From Cylicocyclus nassatus (taxonomy: Eukaryota > Nematoda > Chromadorea > Rhabditida > Strongylidae): a DNA stretch of 64,000 nt. The DNA lies in the NCBI GenBank assembly GCA_958299035.1, contig CATQJL010000316.1:11130347-11194346 (forward strand), in the 5' to 3' direction. Under the pieces are notes generated by a model. It did no database searches, had not been told where the DNA came from, and was given only the letters and a program-made list of their open reading frames with translations. This document shows, one piece after another, positions 1 through 11,589 of this stretch; position 1 is the stretch's first letter; each line of letters opens with the position of its first letter. Position numbers and translations under genes: made by a program.

Positions 1-50
1 GGAGGAAACTGTTAACTCGTCCGGGAGCGTGTAAGGTTGGCCTGCGCGTG

Positions 51-240
51 TACCGTCTGCACCCCAGAGAGGTTCCCATGTGAACCAGCGTGCGTACGAG
101 GTGCGACGCTGCCTTTCGCTCTTTTTGACACGTTTCTCCTGAGATTTCAACGGAAGTGCCCGAGGTTAACACGTTCAAAAGTGCGAAAGGCAGCGAGATG
201 ACGTGGTACCTATGGGAACCTCTCTGGGGCGCAGACGATA
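51..240. repeat. Short inverted-repeat (foldback) element
   Basis: The stretch 51-130 (TACCGTCTGCACCCCAGAGA onward) recurs in inverted orientation at 176-240 (…TCTCTGGGGCGCAGACGATA), and the inner arm CGCTGCCTTTCGC also pairs with GCGAAAGGCAGCG. The spacer is about 45 bp. This is the structure of a small non-autonomous DNA element or foldback. No target-site duplication is clear, so the superfamily is not assigned. Confidence 0.6.
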
Positions 241-3200
241 AGTTTGAGCGCCATTTTCTCGGCAGGGAAGGCATGCTGTGCAACCAGGATTGCACTGTTT
301 TCATACTTGGGCGACAAGGAATATCGCATTGAAATCCTGAGCTGCTGAATTTTGCCGATCCACTGCCTTTAAGTTTCCAAACTTTATTCGAAAATTAAAA
401 ATTAATAGACTTTCTAGCTTTGAATGCGAGTGTATTTAAATGTTTTATTCTTATTCGATTTGCATTAAAGTATAACGTAAAAGTGACTGGTACTGCGGTA
501 GAGTCAAGCTTTTGTGAGCGCGAAAATCACAAAGAGTTTAACTTTGGGATGCACTAGTTTTCCGCTGGTTTGGATAAAAACATAATACACCTTTTTAACA
601 AACATGGTTTCATGCGGGTTTCTGGAACGCTGCCATGTGGAACCGAAGTGAGCATAAATTTTGTATGACATATTTATAACAAGCAAGTTCGCGGGTGCTA
701 GTCTTCTCATGCGCTTGTAGTTTGAAAGGATTTTTATTGACAGAAAATTTATGCAGGGTTTTGCAAAATCACTTTATCAGATAAGAAAGAACAGTCCTGC
801 TCACCATGACCAAGTTGAGTAATTTAATAATCAGAACTCAATCCTAAACAATCACACATCGGAAGAAAACTTTTTACTGTTTTTCGTTAGTAAACTAAAC
901 AAAGATAGAAACACTCTGCTTTGCATTGAAAACGCTCTTCTTTCTCTTTCCAACGGTCAGTTATAACTGTGTGAATGTAGCGGTTGCTCGGACTTTTACT
1001 GGATTTCCACTCCATACTCCATAAATTAGGTGGTTCCATAAGTTCGTAGCGTTTTCATTTTCGTTGTCGTTTTCTGGTGAAGCAGTTGGATTAGGGCAAA
1101 TTATCTGATATTAATCGAAACAGCCAAGTTTTTTCAAAACCTTCTTGTTGTTTTTGAAGCAATTCTGATGATTTTTGGTTCATAATTTCTTAGAGCAAAT
1201 TTTTTGAGTGGCAGGAAATGGCCATTTCGGCACCTATGCTTTTCACATTTCGTCCATATCCCACAAATATTTCTCTGTGTGTATAATCGGAGTAGCAAGT
1301 GGCAAGTAACGTTGATGTGCTGACACAATGGTGTCCAGCCAGTATGCTAAGAACTGTTTTAACGAAGTCTCAAAAGTTGCTGTCTTCGACTGCTGCAGCT
1401 TGAGTTTTACGCGTCGTTTCGTAACAGAATGTTCTCGTCCTGCTATCAAGCCTTGTGCGATGAGCAGCTTTGTCTAGGTAATGCAAAAGTTTGAATCAAC
1501 CGGTGACCAGCGATTTTACGCTTTCCCGAAAAATTTTGGCTTAGAAAACTTCCCCATTCCGGCCAAACGCAAAACATCTACACATGCCGTAAAAGTGCGC
1601 TCTATCATTCTCTGTAGCGTCTCCCTTGACAAGATTATTGTTCGGTGCATCATGGTCCGGTAAACAGTATTCTTCATCACTCATAGCAATTTCGAGTAAA
1701 AATTTTCCTCTTGTAATTTCCGTTCATAGCGCCGAAGATGGAGATGCCGAAAGCGGCGTTTTTTGCCACAAAAAAACTCTGCTTTAAGCCGCCACAAAAC
1801 AAAGGTTATCAGGTTTACTCTGGAAATAAAACGCAGTTCTTGTTGAGTAGAATTGGCTCTTTCGGAGGGTACGCACATTTTGCGGTAAACCTACCGCTTC
1901 ACCAGAAAACGACGACAAAAATAAAAACGTTACCAACTTATGGAATAACCTAATACATCTTGAATAAATTTACTCTAATTGTACAAGTACAAGATCACCT
2001 GGTTTTTTCTAAATTTGGCCAGCTCTGAATACATTGAAGAATTTTGTGAACAAGGGACCCTCTACGGTGCTGCTCCTCACCTAAAAAAGAAGAAGGAAAG
2101 CGATTTTATCGCAATGCGCACTGGTGCGGCGCTGCTTGCCTAGAAATGAAAAAGGTGCGTCTTGCACTTGTGAAATTAGGGTAGTGCTTCTTGTTACTGT
2201 GAATTTCAAAATCGGTGTTCTATCTCTTGAGAGGTTGCAAGGCAAGCAGATAGAGTAAAACTCAATAGTGACGCTTATTCGGACATCTCCAATTCAATTT
2301 TTGTAATCTTTCAAGATTATTTTACTCAGCCAAATTTTATAGGCGGTCTGGCCGCATACAACACTAGACTGTTGCCAGTTCAGGTACCATTTGATGAATT
2401 AGGAGAAAGGGTAGAATAAATGAAATAAGCCGATTGTGCTCAAAGTGTTTGTCTATCATTATTCTATGTAAAAGGCATAAACTTCGGGACCTTCTGAGGT
2501 TAAAAGTAATACACAAGCTGAACAATAGATCGTTTATTGAATAAAAACCAGTGCCAACAAGCTCTCGTACAATTTCGTAAAGCGGGAACCAGCGAGGGAG
2601 CCGACAAGCGCTTGGTGCAGCGTTTCTTCATTATTTCGAGATCTTGGCTTTGCATTGAAGTGTTATCGACTGTATCTGAATAAATAAAGAAATAAATGTT
2701 TGAGGATATCAAATGCATACCGAGTCTTTTAGTGCATTAATGCGCTAAAAACAGCCTCATTTTGAACGCTACCTCTACCGGCTTCTGGAAGAGATTAGGT
2801 GGACCAAAAGTGGATCTGCTCCGGGTCGTACAGTCATATCCATGGTGCCAGATTCGCTAACATAAAGTATGATTTGAAAATTGATTTGTAGATGTCAAAA
2901 TGCTTTATGCTTTTTGCTGTTATCTCATCTTCTGTTAAAGCAAGAAATCCAAAGAGTTAACGAAGCATATACGTAGCAAAACACGAGGTAGAAACTGTAG
3001 CTCTATTACAGCAGATTTCTGTGTTGAGACTTTCGAACTGTGCTCCATTTACTTCTGCCTGTCATGTGCCCACTGCAAGCCCGTTTTGCGAGCGAAAAAT
3101 AAATTTCTACTTTATGGTAGTCATTCGTATCTAGAACTCATTGCTTAATCACTATTTGAAATAACATAGATAACTAATGATACTTACATCATGTGTCAAG

Positions 3201-3621
3201 TTTGTTCGACCCTACATTTTACCAATATTATTAATAGCTGTCAAAATATTTTTAGAACATATTTATTAGAACATGTGCATGTAGTAGGTGCTAATATTTC
3301 ATAACGCTTTGGCTTACACTGAAAGGTGCTGATATTTTATGACGCTTTGAACTTATATTGAAGGATTATCTACGAAATCCTCTTCAGAAGTCGGTAGATG
3401 TGGCTTCCTCCTTCGTCCTTAGTAGCTGGACCTGATGCACGTGCCTCCTCGCTTTCAGGTCTGCCTGATTCACTTTTCGCGATAAGCGAGGAATGAGGCT
3501 TGCTCTTCCCTCCTTTATAGATGGATTCCGTTCGCGTGATTCTTCTTTTCGGGGACAGATAGGGTCTGTTTGAATGATTCTCTCTCCTCGAAGAAACCGG
3601 TGAGCTCTGTTTCGCCTGGTT

Positions 3622-5045
3622 CTACCTCCTCGAGGGGACGGCAGATGGGCTCTGTTCATGTAGTTCTCCGTTCTCTGGAAACCGGCAGGTAAGCCGTGTT
3701 CGAGTGCTTTTCCCTAGGAGATCCGGCAGGTTGACTCTGTTGTGGTTCTTCTGAGAATCAGGCGAACAGAGTTCACCTGGCGGTTCTCTCTTCTCAAGGG
3801 AACAGCCAGGTAAGCTCTGTTTGCCTGATTCTCTCTTCTGTGGGACGACCGGCAGGTGGGACTCCTCGTTTTGCGCCTTTTGGCCTGGTACAGCCTGCGG
3901 AGGACACCTATCCTTCTTCCTAAGCTCAAATTTGGCGGCATATGTGGCTCCATTTTTGCTCGCAAGCAAGATAAAAAGGTAAAAATCTCCTTTTTTTGCT
4001 GAAATGAAATAAGTTGTTTCTGTCTATTAAGATGGACTACAGCGTTCAAATCTGGTAAACTTTAACGAAAAAGTTCGGTATAATGTGACTTTTAAGAGAT
4101 TGAAAAAGCGGTGGACGCGTCCACTAAAATGGTATTGATCATCACTATAGAGATGATTCGAACTCACAGGTTAAAATTGTTTATGCTGCGGCGAAAGCAG
4201 CGTTTCAGCCGTGCATAGTCAGTGCGGTTGGATTACTCACACATAATCAAGCATTTTACTCATGTCCAAACGGTGCTGGACTGAAGCGAATAAGTTCAAT
4301 GATTTGTAAGGAAATATATCAGAACTGTTTCCTACTTACTGCAACCTTGTTCAGCTTTTCGCTATAAGTTGAGCCATTTAATAAAAGCCGTTATCTCAAG
4401 TTGGGTATCTTGCACATTGCACAAAATCATTGAAAAAAGTTTTTCTGAGAGCTTACCGTAGTTCATCGCTCAAATCGCTTGTAACAAATGTGAAATTATA
4501 AGTTTTTAAAAAAGGACTCACCCTAACCTAATTCGTAGACTACAAATGTCAACGAAATTGAACGAGTCTAAAGCAAGATTTGGCTTGAGTTGAGTATCAA
4601 ATATCAGCGAGTTTTCGGTGTCAAAACAGAAAGATCACGGCTTCATGATACTAGCTACATGAATTACATTTCTACCCCGCCTGCTTATCAATAAAAAATA
4701 ATGTCTTCATCGCATATATGTTACTTCGGCAGATAATCAAGTCAATTTAACGTTCTTGTATTGACTAAAGTTACAGTCGCAATACATCAGACCAACCATG
4801 ATTAAGTCCTCTTATTTCTTCTTCCGAACAATACCGTGATTGATGGTGTAAGCGCACCACGAGCGATAGGACAGTAATCATCTTCGCGAAGGAAGTTCCC
4901 ATATTGCTTGAGCCCATTTTTGCAATTTTTTTCAAGTTTATTCTTATGTTGCGTGAGCACCGCCTCTATCTGAACCTGACCAAAAATCGTATCTCAAAGT
5001 TCGAAAATCAAATTCTTCGGTCTTACAAGGAATAAGGAAACGTAG
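3622..5045 (-). pseudogene. Gene A, copy 1: decayed gene for a tailed secreted-type protein
   Basis: This is the paralogue of the gene at 19938-21689. The first exon (about 5027-5045) has AGG where the paralogue has its ATG, and is two bases shorter, so it is shifted in frame; its donor GTAAGA is kept. The second exon (4802-4975) is open for 57 codons after a TTTTTGGTCAG acceptor and includes NCKNGLKQYGNF and a YCPIARG stretch before a stop. The equivalent of the third exon (from 4567) keeps the acceptor but has an early stop, and the micro-exon counterpart near 4350-4420 also has stops. The last exon (3622-3998, acceptor TTTCATTTCAG) keeps a long frame rich in Pro, Ser, Lys, Gln and Arg with several Cys (for example GCSLEKREPPGELC), ending at 3622. 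The start loss plus internal stops argue for a pseudogene, although the tail frame is still open. Function unknown. Confidence 0.55.
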
Positions 5046-5071
5046 GCCCCTCGGCTTGACTGCTGCTTGTA

Positions 5072-5208
5072 AGGGTAGCGGAACGAACACTTTAATTAGG
5101 CAGCGCTTCCGCGGGCTGCTGATGTCCTTTCGTCCTACTGTTGTGCATCGTGTTGAGATAGTAGTCCGCGGAGGCGATGCTCAATTGAGGTGTTTGTTCC
5201 TTCAACCC
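5072..5208. mobile_element. hAT-like MITE with 8-bp target-site duplication
   Basis: A 137-bp insertion is flanked by the perfect 8-bp direct repeat TGCTTGTA (5064-5071 and 5209-5216). Its ends are imperfect inverted repeats, AGGGTAGCGGAACGAACAC against GGGTTGAAGGAACAAACAC, extending about 45 bp. The paralogous locus (21690-21720) lacks it. The 8-bp duplication is typical of hAT transposons. It lies between the TATA box (about 5227-5233) and the former start of gene A copy 1. Confidence 0.75.
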
Positions 5209-5226
5209 TGCTTGTACTAACGAGCC

Positions 5227-5233
5227 TTTTATA
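5227..5233 (-). promoter_or_regulatory. TATA box of gene A copy 1, displaced by insertion
   Basis: On the minus strand the sequence reads TGTATAAAAGGCTCG. The paralogue has CCTATAAAAGGGATCG about 35-40 nt upstream of its ATG. Here the box is about 180 nt away because of the 137-bp hAT-like MITE at 5072-5208. This is a match by pattern and by position relative to the paralogue; no transcript evidence is available. Confidence 0.5.
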
Positions 5234-5244
5234 CAATTTGGTGG

Positions 5245-6860
5245 ACGCTTGAGGCAGCTGCCTGATTATCTAATTCCCATTGACTTTTGGACTGAGGACA
5301 CTTCGACTATTACAACAGCGTTTTTTTTTGTGACTTTCAATGAACTTTGTAAATGTGTAATTGCTTTTGAACAAAACTCAGCAATTACAGGCCAATTGTA
5401 TGCAAAGACAATGTGCCACTGCGGACGCTGTCGAAGTCTTTCAGATCAGGCGTACTTTCATCCTTCCCATTCTGCTCTCTCTTTTTCGAGGCAACTGCCT
5501 GATTGTATCATGCTGAATTTATTAATTTCCATTGACTTTTGGATGAGGACACTTCGACTATTACAACAGCGTTTTTTTTGTGAACTTTCAACGAACTTTG
5601 TAAATGTGTAATTGCTTTTGAACAAAACTCAGCAATTACAGGCCAATTGTATGCAAAGACAATGTGCCACTGCGGACGCTGTCGAAGTCTTTCAGATCAG
5701 GCGTACTTTCATCCTTCCCATTCTGCTCTCTCTTTTTCGAGGCAACTGCCTGATTGTATCATGCTGAATTTATTAATTTCCATTGACTTTTGGATGAGGA
5801 CACTTCGACTATTGCAACAGTGTTTTTTTTTGTGAACTTTCAACGAACTTTGTAAATGTGTAATTGCTTTTGAACAAAACTCAGCAATTACAGGCCAATT
5901 GTATGCAAAGACAATGTGCCACTGCGGACGCTGTCGATGTCTTTCAGAACAAGCGTACTTTCATCCTTCCCATTCTGCTCTCTCTTTTTCGAGGCAACTG
6001 CCTGATTGTATCATGCTGAATTTATTAATTTCCATTGACTTTTGGATGAGGACACTTCGACTATTGCAACAGTGTTTTTTTTTTGTGAACTTTCAACGAA
6101 CTTTGTAAATGTGTAATTGCTTTTGAACAAAACTCAGCAATTACAGGTCAATTGTATGCAAAGACAATGTGCCACTGCGGACGCTGTCGAAGTCTTTCAG
6201 ATCAGGCGTACTTTCATCCTTCCCATTCTGCTCTCTCTTTTTCGAGGCAACTGCCTGATTGTATCATGCTGAATTTATTAATTTCCATTGACTTTTGGAT
6301 GAGGACACTTCGACTATTGCAACAGTGTTTTTTTTTGTGAACTTTCAACGAACTTTGTAAATGTGTAATTGCTTTTGAACAAAACTCAGCAATTACAGGC
6401 CAATTGTATGCAAAGACAATGTGCCACTGCGGACGCTGTCGAAGTCTTTCAGATCAGGCGTACTTTCATCCTTCCCATTCTGCTCTCTCTTTTTCGAGGC
6501 AACTGCCTGATTGTATCATGCTGAATTTATTAATTTCCATTGACTTTTGGATGAGGACACTTCGACTATTGCAACAGTGTTTTTTTTTGTGAACTTTCAA
6601 CGAACTTTGTAAATGTGTAATTGCTTTTGAACAAAACTCAGCAATTACAGGCCAATTGTATGCAAAGACAATGTGCCACTGCGGACGCTGTCGATGTCTT
6701 TCAGAACAAGCGTACTTTCACCCTTCCCATTCTGCTCTCTCTTTTTCGAGGCAACCGCCTGATTGTATCATGATGAATTTATTAATTTCCTTCGACTTTT
6801 GGATGAGGACACTTCTATTACAACAGTGTTTATTTGTGAACTTTCAATGAACTCTGTAAA
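5245..6860 (+). repeat. Tandem array of a 252-bp unit, six copies
   Basis: The marker ATGCAAAGACAATGTGCCAC recurs at about 5399, 5650, 5902, 6155, 6407 and 6659, a spacing of 251-253 bp. Units are nearly identical and come in two variants: units 1, 2, 4 and 5 read CGAAGTCTTTCAGATCAGG, units 3 and 6 read CGATGTCTTTCAGAACAAG, giving an AAB-AAB pattern. The paralogous locus at about 21735-22010 has a single diverged unit. The array lies in the intergenic region between the divergent genes A and B. Short ORFs repeated inside it (for example 5647-5835) are by-products of the repeat. Confidence 0.95.
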
Positions 6861-6936
6861 TCTGTAATTGCTCAAACCCAAACTCAAGTGGTGAAATCCT
6901 TGATTCGATTGACACGATTTCATTTTTTGAGCCAAA

Positions 6937-8051
6937 ATGACCAGAGCTGGAGCTGTGTTGTTCTTTACTTCCTTATAATTAGTCGAAGGCTAGTCTATCA
7001 CTATGGTACAGGTTAGTCAGATCAACTGGGGCGCGTTAAGTTGTAATCATGATTTGCAGTCAAAAAATGGTTATTACGATATGTCACTGGCGGCAAATTG
7101 CGCTGAAAATAGAGTATAGTCGTCCTCACCCCTCTAGTGGTCGAATTTGAATTCGAACTGGAGCAGGCCTGCCTCGGCAGAGCGCGGCAGACCGCCCCTC
7201 AGCCAACCGATTGCACATGAGTTTTCCCCTTATTTTCTTCGCATTTCTTTGCTGTCTCTCGTATTGCGGCAATGTTCTTAAGCAGATTTTTGAACTTCGT
7301 ACCGCTAACTGTTGTTTTGTGCAGTTGTGACCGTTTGTTTTAGATTTTTTCCAGGTAAACCGGGAAGAAGGATGCAATTGGAGATTTTTGGATGAGAAAT
7401 CTCTCTACCGGTAAGTGACATACACACACATGTGATTTGATGAACTTTGTCAAGTTTTTCGTCAGAATGTGAATTCTAAACTATTTTTTTTCTTGCGATG
7501 GGGCTGAAAATTCTCTCAAAAAACGTTTGTAAAGAGTTAGTGGACGAAATCTGAAATCTGATTAAGAACATTGCCACAATAGGAGAGATAGCAAAGAAAT
7601 GCGAAGAAAAGAGGAAAATTTATGTGCAAGCCGTTGTCTGAAGGGCGGTCTGCCGCGCTCTGCCGTGGCCGGCCTGCTCCAGTTCGAATTCAAATTCGTC
7701 CACCGACCGACTAGTGGGGTGAGGACGACTATACTAACCCATTTATGAAAGTACTATTTGCTCTCCTGTTCTTGCCATGGCTACAAACTTTAATTCGCGA
7801 AGGTTCCCTTTGTTTAAATGAAAATAATCATTAGTGAGTTGCTGACTCAGCCTGACAAGGTAAGGTTGTTTGCTGACAAATTGCAATCTTGAATTGGAAA
7901 TTGATTTTTTTCATCGTCCTACGCAGTAAAAGTTATGCAATGGTATGATAACTATAAGAGTTTTAAGAATACAGTTTGCTTTGACCCCTTTTTACCTCTT
8001 TGTTATAACTCTCATGCTAATGACTTTCTCGAGTATACAAATCTCAGTTAG
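6937..8051 (+). pseudogene. Gene B, copy 1: interrupted small secreted-type protein gene
   Basis: The first exon starts with ATG at 6937 and encodes the hydrophobic peptide MTRAGAVLFFTSL. The donor that is GTTAGT in copy 2 is ATTAGT here, so splicing is probably lost. The second exon is recognisable (WGALSCNHDLQS, then GYYDMSLAANCAEN) and runs to about 7114, where a 615-bp MITE (7117-7731) is inserted. A third exon is preserved at 7927-8051: acceptor CATCGTCCTACGCAG, then an open frame (VMQWYDNYKSFKNTVCF, then DPFLPLCYNSHANDFLEY) to a stop at 8049-8051, with two Cys. In copy 2 this same exon is broken by an early stop. Function unknown; a small cysteine-containing secreted peptide is the simplest reading. 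Confidence 0.45.
7117..7731. mobile_element. 615-bp TA-flanked MITE with about 180-bp terminal inverted repeats
   Basis: The ends are TAGTCGTCCTCACCCC and GGGGTGAGGACGACTA, flanked by TA on both sides (7115-7116 and 7732-7733). The arms 7117-7297 and 7551-7731 pair over about 180 bp, including a CGGCAGAGCGCGGCAGACCG segment. No transposase frame is present; the minus-strand ORF at 7126-7377 is arm sequence. Copy 2 of the segment lacks it. TA duplication suggests a Tc1/mariner-mobilised or similar element. Confidence 0.8.
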
Positions 8052-8498
8052 AAACAAAGGCAGACCCATGTTCAGCTTGTTGAAATGAACCTTTTGGAAT
8101 TTCAGTTACTGTATCCGCTTGTTAAAGTACGTTACACAAAGTTTTATCAGTTTTGCCATCTTCAGTTTTTTTTCTGTGGGTGTGCCTGGCAAAATACAGA
8201 CATGTTTTACCGAGCAGTTTTTCAAACAATCATTTGATGCTACATGGCTCTAAATCATGTTTTAGTACATGTGCGCATGCTTTAACTCTCACATCCATAT
8301 CCGTGACCCTTTACAGACGTCTACAGACTCTTATTAGCATCTGTACCTACCGTCTGCGTGCCATTTTAATGGCATGAATCGATGCGAAGTAAACAGTATT
8401 TTAATTATAGTGGTCAGGACTTCCGCAGGCCTTTGGCCTAATTCAAGACCTTCATCTTTTCAAATGATGCGCTGTGCACATAAGAAAAGCACGTGTAG

Positions 8499-8867
8499 CA
8501 GTGACGTACCGAAGGGAGGGGGTGGGGTGCGCCCCCCCCCCCCCCGAGAATGGGTGCGAAATTTTTGAAAGTTACTCATATGTGTTATAAAAATGTGCAG
8601 AAGACTTGTTTTTACTTGTAAATAATTGAAATAATTTTTAAACATTTTTAAAAATTTAAATTAGCCCTATAAAAAAAATTTTCCGGGTTCGTGGCTGACG
8701 CCACGCCCCCTTTTTTCGAAATTTTGGAGTCAGGGGCCCGGAAAAATTTCGGGAAACATCCCGAAAATTTTTCGGAGTGCGTGGCTGACGCCACGCACCT
8801 TCATTAGAAAACTATTTTTGTCCCCCTCCCCCCCCCCCCCCGAACCGAAATCCTGGGTACGCCACTG
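8499..8867. mobile_element. hAT-type MITE, 369 bp
   Basis: The element starts CAGTGACGTACCGAAGG and ends CCTGGGTACGCCACTG, and is flanked by the perfect 8-bp repeat ACGTGTAG (8491-8498 and 8868-8875). It has C and G runs near both ends and an internal inverted GTGGCTGACGCCAC motif. Similar ends occur at 25851-26020 and at the broken autonomous hAT at 56110, so these probably form one family. Translations through it are not genes. Confidence 0.85.
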
Positions 8868-8875
8868 ACGTGTAG

Positions 8876-9928
8876 GTTTAGGGAAAGTATAGTAGGGAAA
8901 GTAGTCATTAGTCCTACAGTATAAGGAAACACAAGTACCTTCTTTCGCGCTAAATCGCTTGTGTGAGTGTACACTCGAGTCACTTCATATGATCATATGT
9001 ATCATGTATCATTATTGCACACACTCTCTACCTTTGGCGCTGAATTCTTGGTCAATGTTTTTTACTCTTTCTAGGTACTATTTACCTCAAAGTGATATAA
9101 ACGATAAGAATCGTTCAGTCTCTTCTCGACTGAAAATCCAAGATGAGTACGCCAAAAATGAACGGTGTGTGCAATGTCACATTTGATCATATAAAATGAT
9201 CCGACTGTACAGCTATTACCTTTTGGTTGTAATAGGGTATTTCGATAATGAGTGGATCAGTTTTAATACCTTAGTAGGCTGTACTGTAGCGCAGTGCCAC
9301 TATAACGGGCGACAGAGGGAGCAGCGAGTACAAGCTTTGGGTGGAGAAAAAAATCTTTGCATATTGATGAAAACACACGTCTGCTTTATTCTAATAAATT
9401 TCAAAATCTCAAAAGTTGGGGGATGCACAAACATAAATTATTGAAAATAAAGTAGACATAAACAATAAGGACATTAACTGGCATTTTGATCCGCATGCAT
9501 GTCGTATGCATTAACATACCCTTGGGGAGGGGGTCGCCGCTTAGAAGAAGGCTCTGAATCCTGGGGCTTTGAATGTCCGGGTTTGACGCTGCCTATGTCC
9601 GTAACCACTCTTGCTATCCTTCACTGAGAAAATATGAATAGGAGCGAAAAGCTGCACAAGCCGTTTGGTACATATTTTTCACCTTTTTTGTATGAACGCC
9701 TGATGCTTTTCAGCGCCCGACCGTCTTCTCTTTAAAATCACTTTTCTTTCTTCGAAGTTAACGATAACAATCCAAAGTTGTGCTGATTATCTAACCTAAC
9801 AGTGCTAAGCGTGTTGCTGATAAGAACAGATGAGTTACTGAAATACCGGAATTTTACATAAACCCCAACTTCTGACTCGTGTTTCATTGCGATTTTCATG
9901 AATTCGACATATCACTTGTTCTTGTCAG
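8876..9928. other. Segment without a supported gene
   Basis: Open frames of 75-82 codons (8959-9186, 9196-9444) have no recognisable motif and no copy in the paralogous segment that I could align. The part from about 9500 aligns with 27800 onward. Nothing else is supported here. Confidence 0.5.
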
Positions 9929-10021
9929 GAACGCTTAGCATTGTTTGTTTAGACACACAGTGGAATTTTGGCACGTTTTCATTGAGTGTGAAGAAAGAAA
10001 AATGCTTTGAAGGAAAGGTCA
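9929..10021 (+). pseudogene. Conserved exon of unknown gene, copy 1 (shifted frame)
   Basis: A TTGTTCTTGTCAG acceptor precedes an exon that aligns with 28179-28253 in copy 2. In one frame it reads IVCLDTQWNFGTFSLSV, matching copy 2's IVWLDKQCNFNTFSLSL, but the first codons are out of phase, so the copy appears to carry a one-base shift. The protein family is not recognised. Confidence 0.35.
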
Positions 10022-11199
10022 GCCGCCGGGGATCACTAGGGGTAAAAAAAACCTGGAAAATGCGGGTCTTACAGCTTCTCACTTCTGCTCAACATGTTCC
10101 TAATAAAGAAAGGTAGGAATACTACGAATAGGTAAACAGCGCGGGATCCAGAAGTTTTGAGCTTTGAGATATGAAGCTTTTTTTGAGCTGCGATCTCCTC
10201 CCCTTCAAAGATGTGCACACGATCCTTGAGGTGGCAAAGTGAAGAACGCATGTCATTAGATGCATTTTGATGAGCTCTTTCCAAATCTAGTCCTTTGGAA
10301 AGAAAACTTGCGTGTGCTCAAACTTAGCGGTTAGAAGCGTGAAGTCATTGAGGTTTAAACACTCACTATGCTTGAAGTCCAAATTGGAAGTACCTGGCTA
10401 GCATGAAATGAGTGTAATGATTTCAAGGAATGCTCACGTTTATAGGAAACACAAATAAGCTGAATAGTAATTCTTGGAGATGTGTAAATGCGATAGTTGG
10501 ATTTTGAACGCTCACAAGTTTTTGTTAGAGAACCGCAACGCATCGAAAAATATGTGATCAGTTCTTCAAAACACATCTAATGGTAAGCGGTTCAAATAAT
10601 ATTTCCATGTTGAGTATATATCGGTTTCGCACTAAGAAATGCTCAAAACTCGTTTCAGGATAGTGCGGCGCAGCTGGTAAAGATAGATAATAGATATTTA
10701 GAATCAGCGTTTCAAGCTGATTCCAACGGTATATGTCTCTTTTGAAAGACCAGCCTAAGTTAGGTGCTTCCTTATAAGAGTAACCAAAAGTTTTGGTACA
10801 ACAAAGTATATTCACTTTACAAATAAAATTGTTGCAGTATCATAGCGAAGATTTCGAGAGCAGTAGCCACGTAATATAGTTCTTTGACATAAATCTAATG
10901 ACATACTACCGGTTCCGTGCCACATGTCATTCCATTTTCAAATTCAAAATAGATAGAGTTTAGTTTCAAACGGAAGAAGCTTATAAGCACTTTTGAGTTG
11001 GAAAAAGGTGTATAGGAAACGCTCAAGCGTTGCTCCCACTTTATTTTAGTTTTTTTCCCGCTACAAAATTACGGGGAGAAGTCAACATCTATAGACTTAA
11101 TAGATTCCCTTCTTTATGGTGACGAACCTGCGTTTTCTAGCTTAAGTTTTGCAATGCTGCTTATTAGTCGAGCACACAGGCGTGGTCTCTGAAGATTCT

Positions 11200-11574
11200 C
11201 AGACAATCGATCGGACCCCTCCGCCGGACAGTCGAAATCTGCCAGAGTCGCGCCGGACCCAGTTGACCAATGAGAGCGGGGCGATTGGGCGTTCCCTTCT
11301 TGTAGGTCGCGGTGACATCACTGGCAGGCGAGTGGGACCCTTCTCCAACCCTGCTGCAAAGGTACGCCATTTCTGCTTCGGAGGTACGCCAGATTTGGCA
11401 GAGCCGCGCCGGAGAAATTTGCTCGCCGCGAGTCCGCCAGATTTGGAAGAGCAGAAAATCGGAGGGGTCCGGAGCACAAATGGGAGGTCTCCGGAGCACG
11501 AGTGGCAGACCCACCGCTGGGGAAACCCCGCGGCCCTGCCATTTCTCCGCCGGAGGGGTCCGATCCGTTGTCTG
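11200..11574. mobile_element. GC-rich 375-bp inverted-repeat element
   Basis: The ends CAGACAATCGATCGGACCCC and its inverted partner ending GGGGTCCGATCCGTTGTCTG pair over about 30 bp. Internally, CGCCAGATTTGG and related words are repeated. The element is far more GC-rich than its surroundings, which creates overlapping ORFs of 74-159 codons on both strands; none has protein-family motifs. It sits between the end of segment copy 1 and the gene C family. Confidence 0.7.
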
Positions 11575-11589
11575 ATTGTGAGTTACTAT

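Larger units (their letters stand above)
355..11075 (+). repeat. Segmental duplication, copy 1
   Basis: This block is collinear and in the same orientation as about 16190-29275. Anchors seen by eye include 500-720 with 16310-16560, 2430-2560 with 17030-17170, 3195-3330 with 19810-19950, 4720-5060 with 21350-21700, 6900-7110 with 22010-22260, 7830-7970 with 25440-25600, 8110-8310 with 25640-25850, 9580-9720 with 27860-28000, 10000-10110 with 28240-28350 and 10360-11050 with 28500-29260. Copy-specific gaps coincide with transposon insertions. It carries remnants of gene A (minus) and gene B (plus). 380-3380 holds no gene I can support, although splice-like motifs shared with copy 2 occur (for example near 960). 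Confidence 0.85.

Noticed and set aside
5249..6850. Six tandem ORFs of about 62 codons beginning MYAKTMCHCGRCR, resembling a Cys-rich gene family
   Set aside because: They are identical because they fall in the 252-bp tandem repeat; the single unit in the paralogous locus does not keep the frame, and no splice or start context supports translation.
5245..6860. CRISPR-like array
   Set aside because: The repeats are long, contiguous and without unique spacers, and the DNA is eukaryotic.
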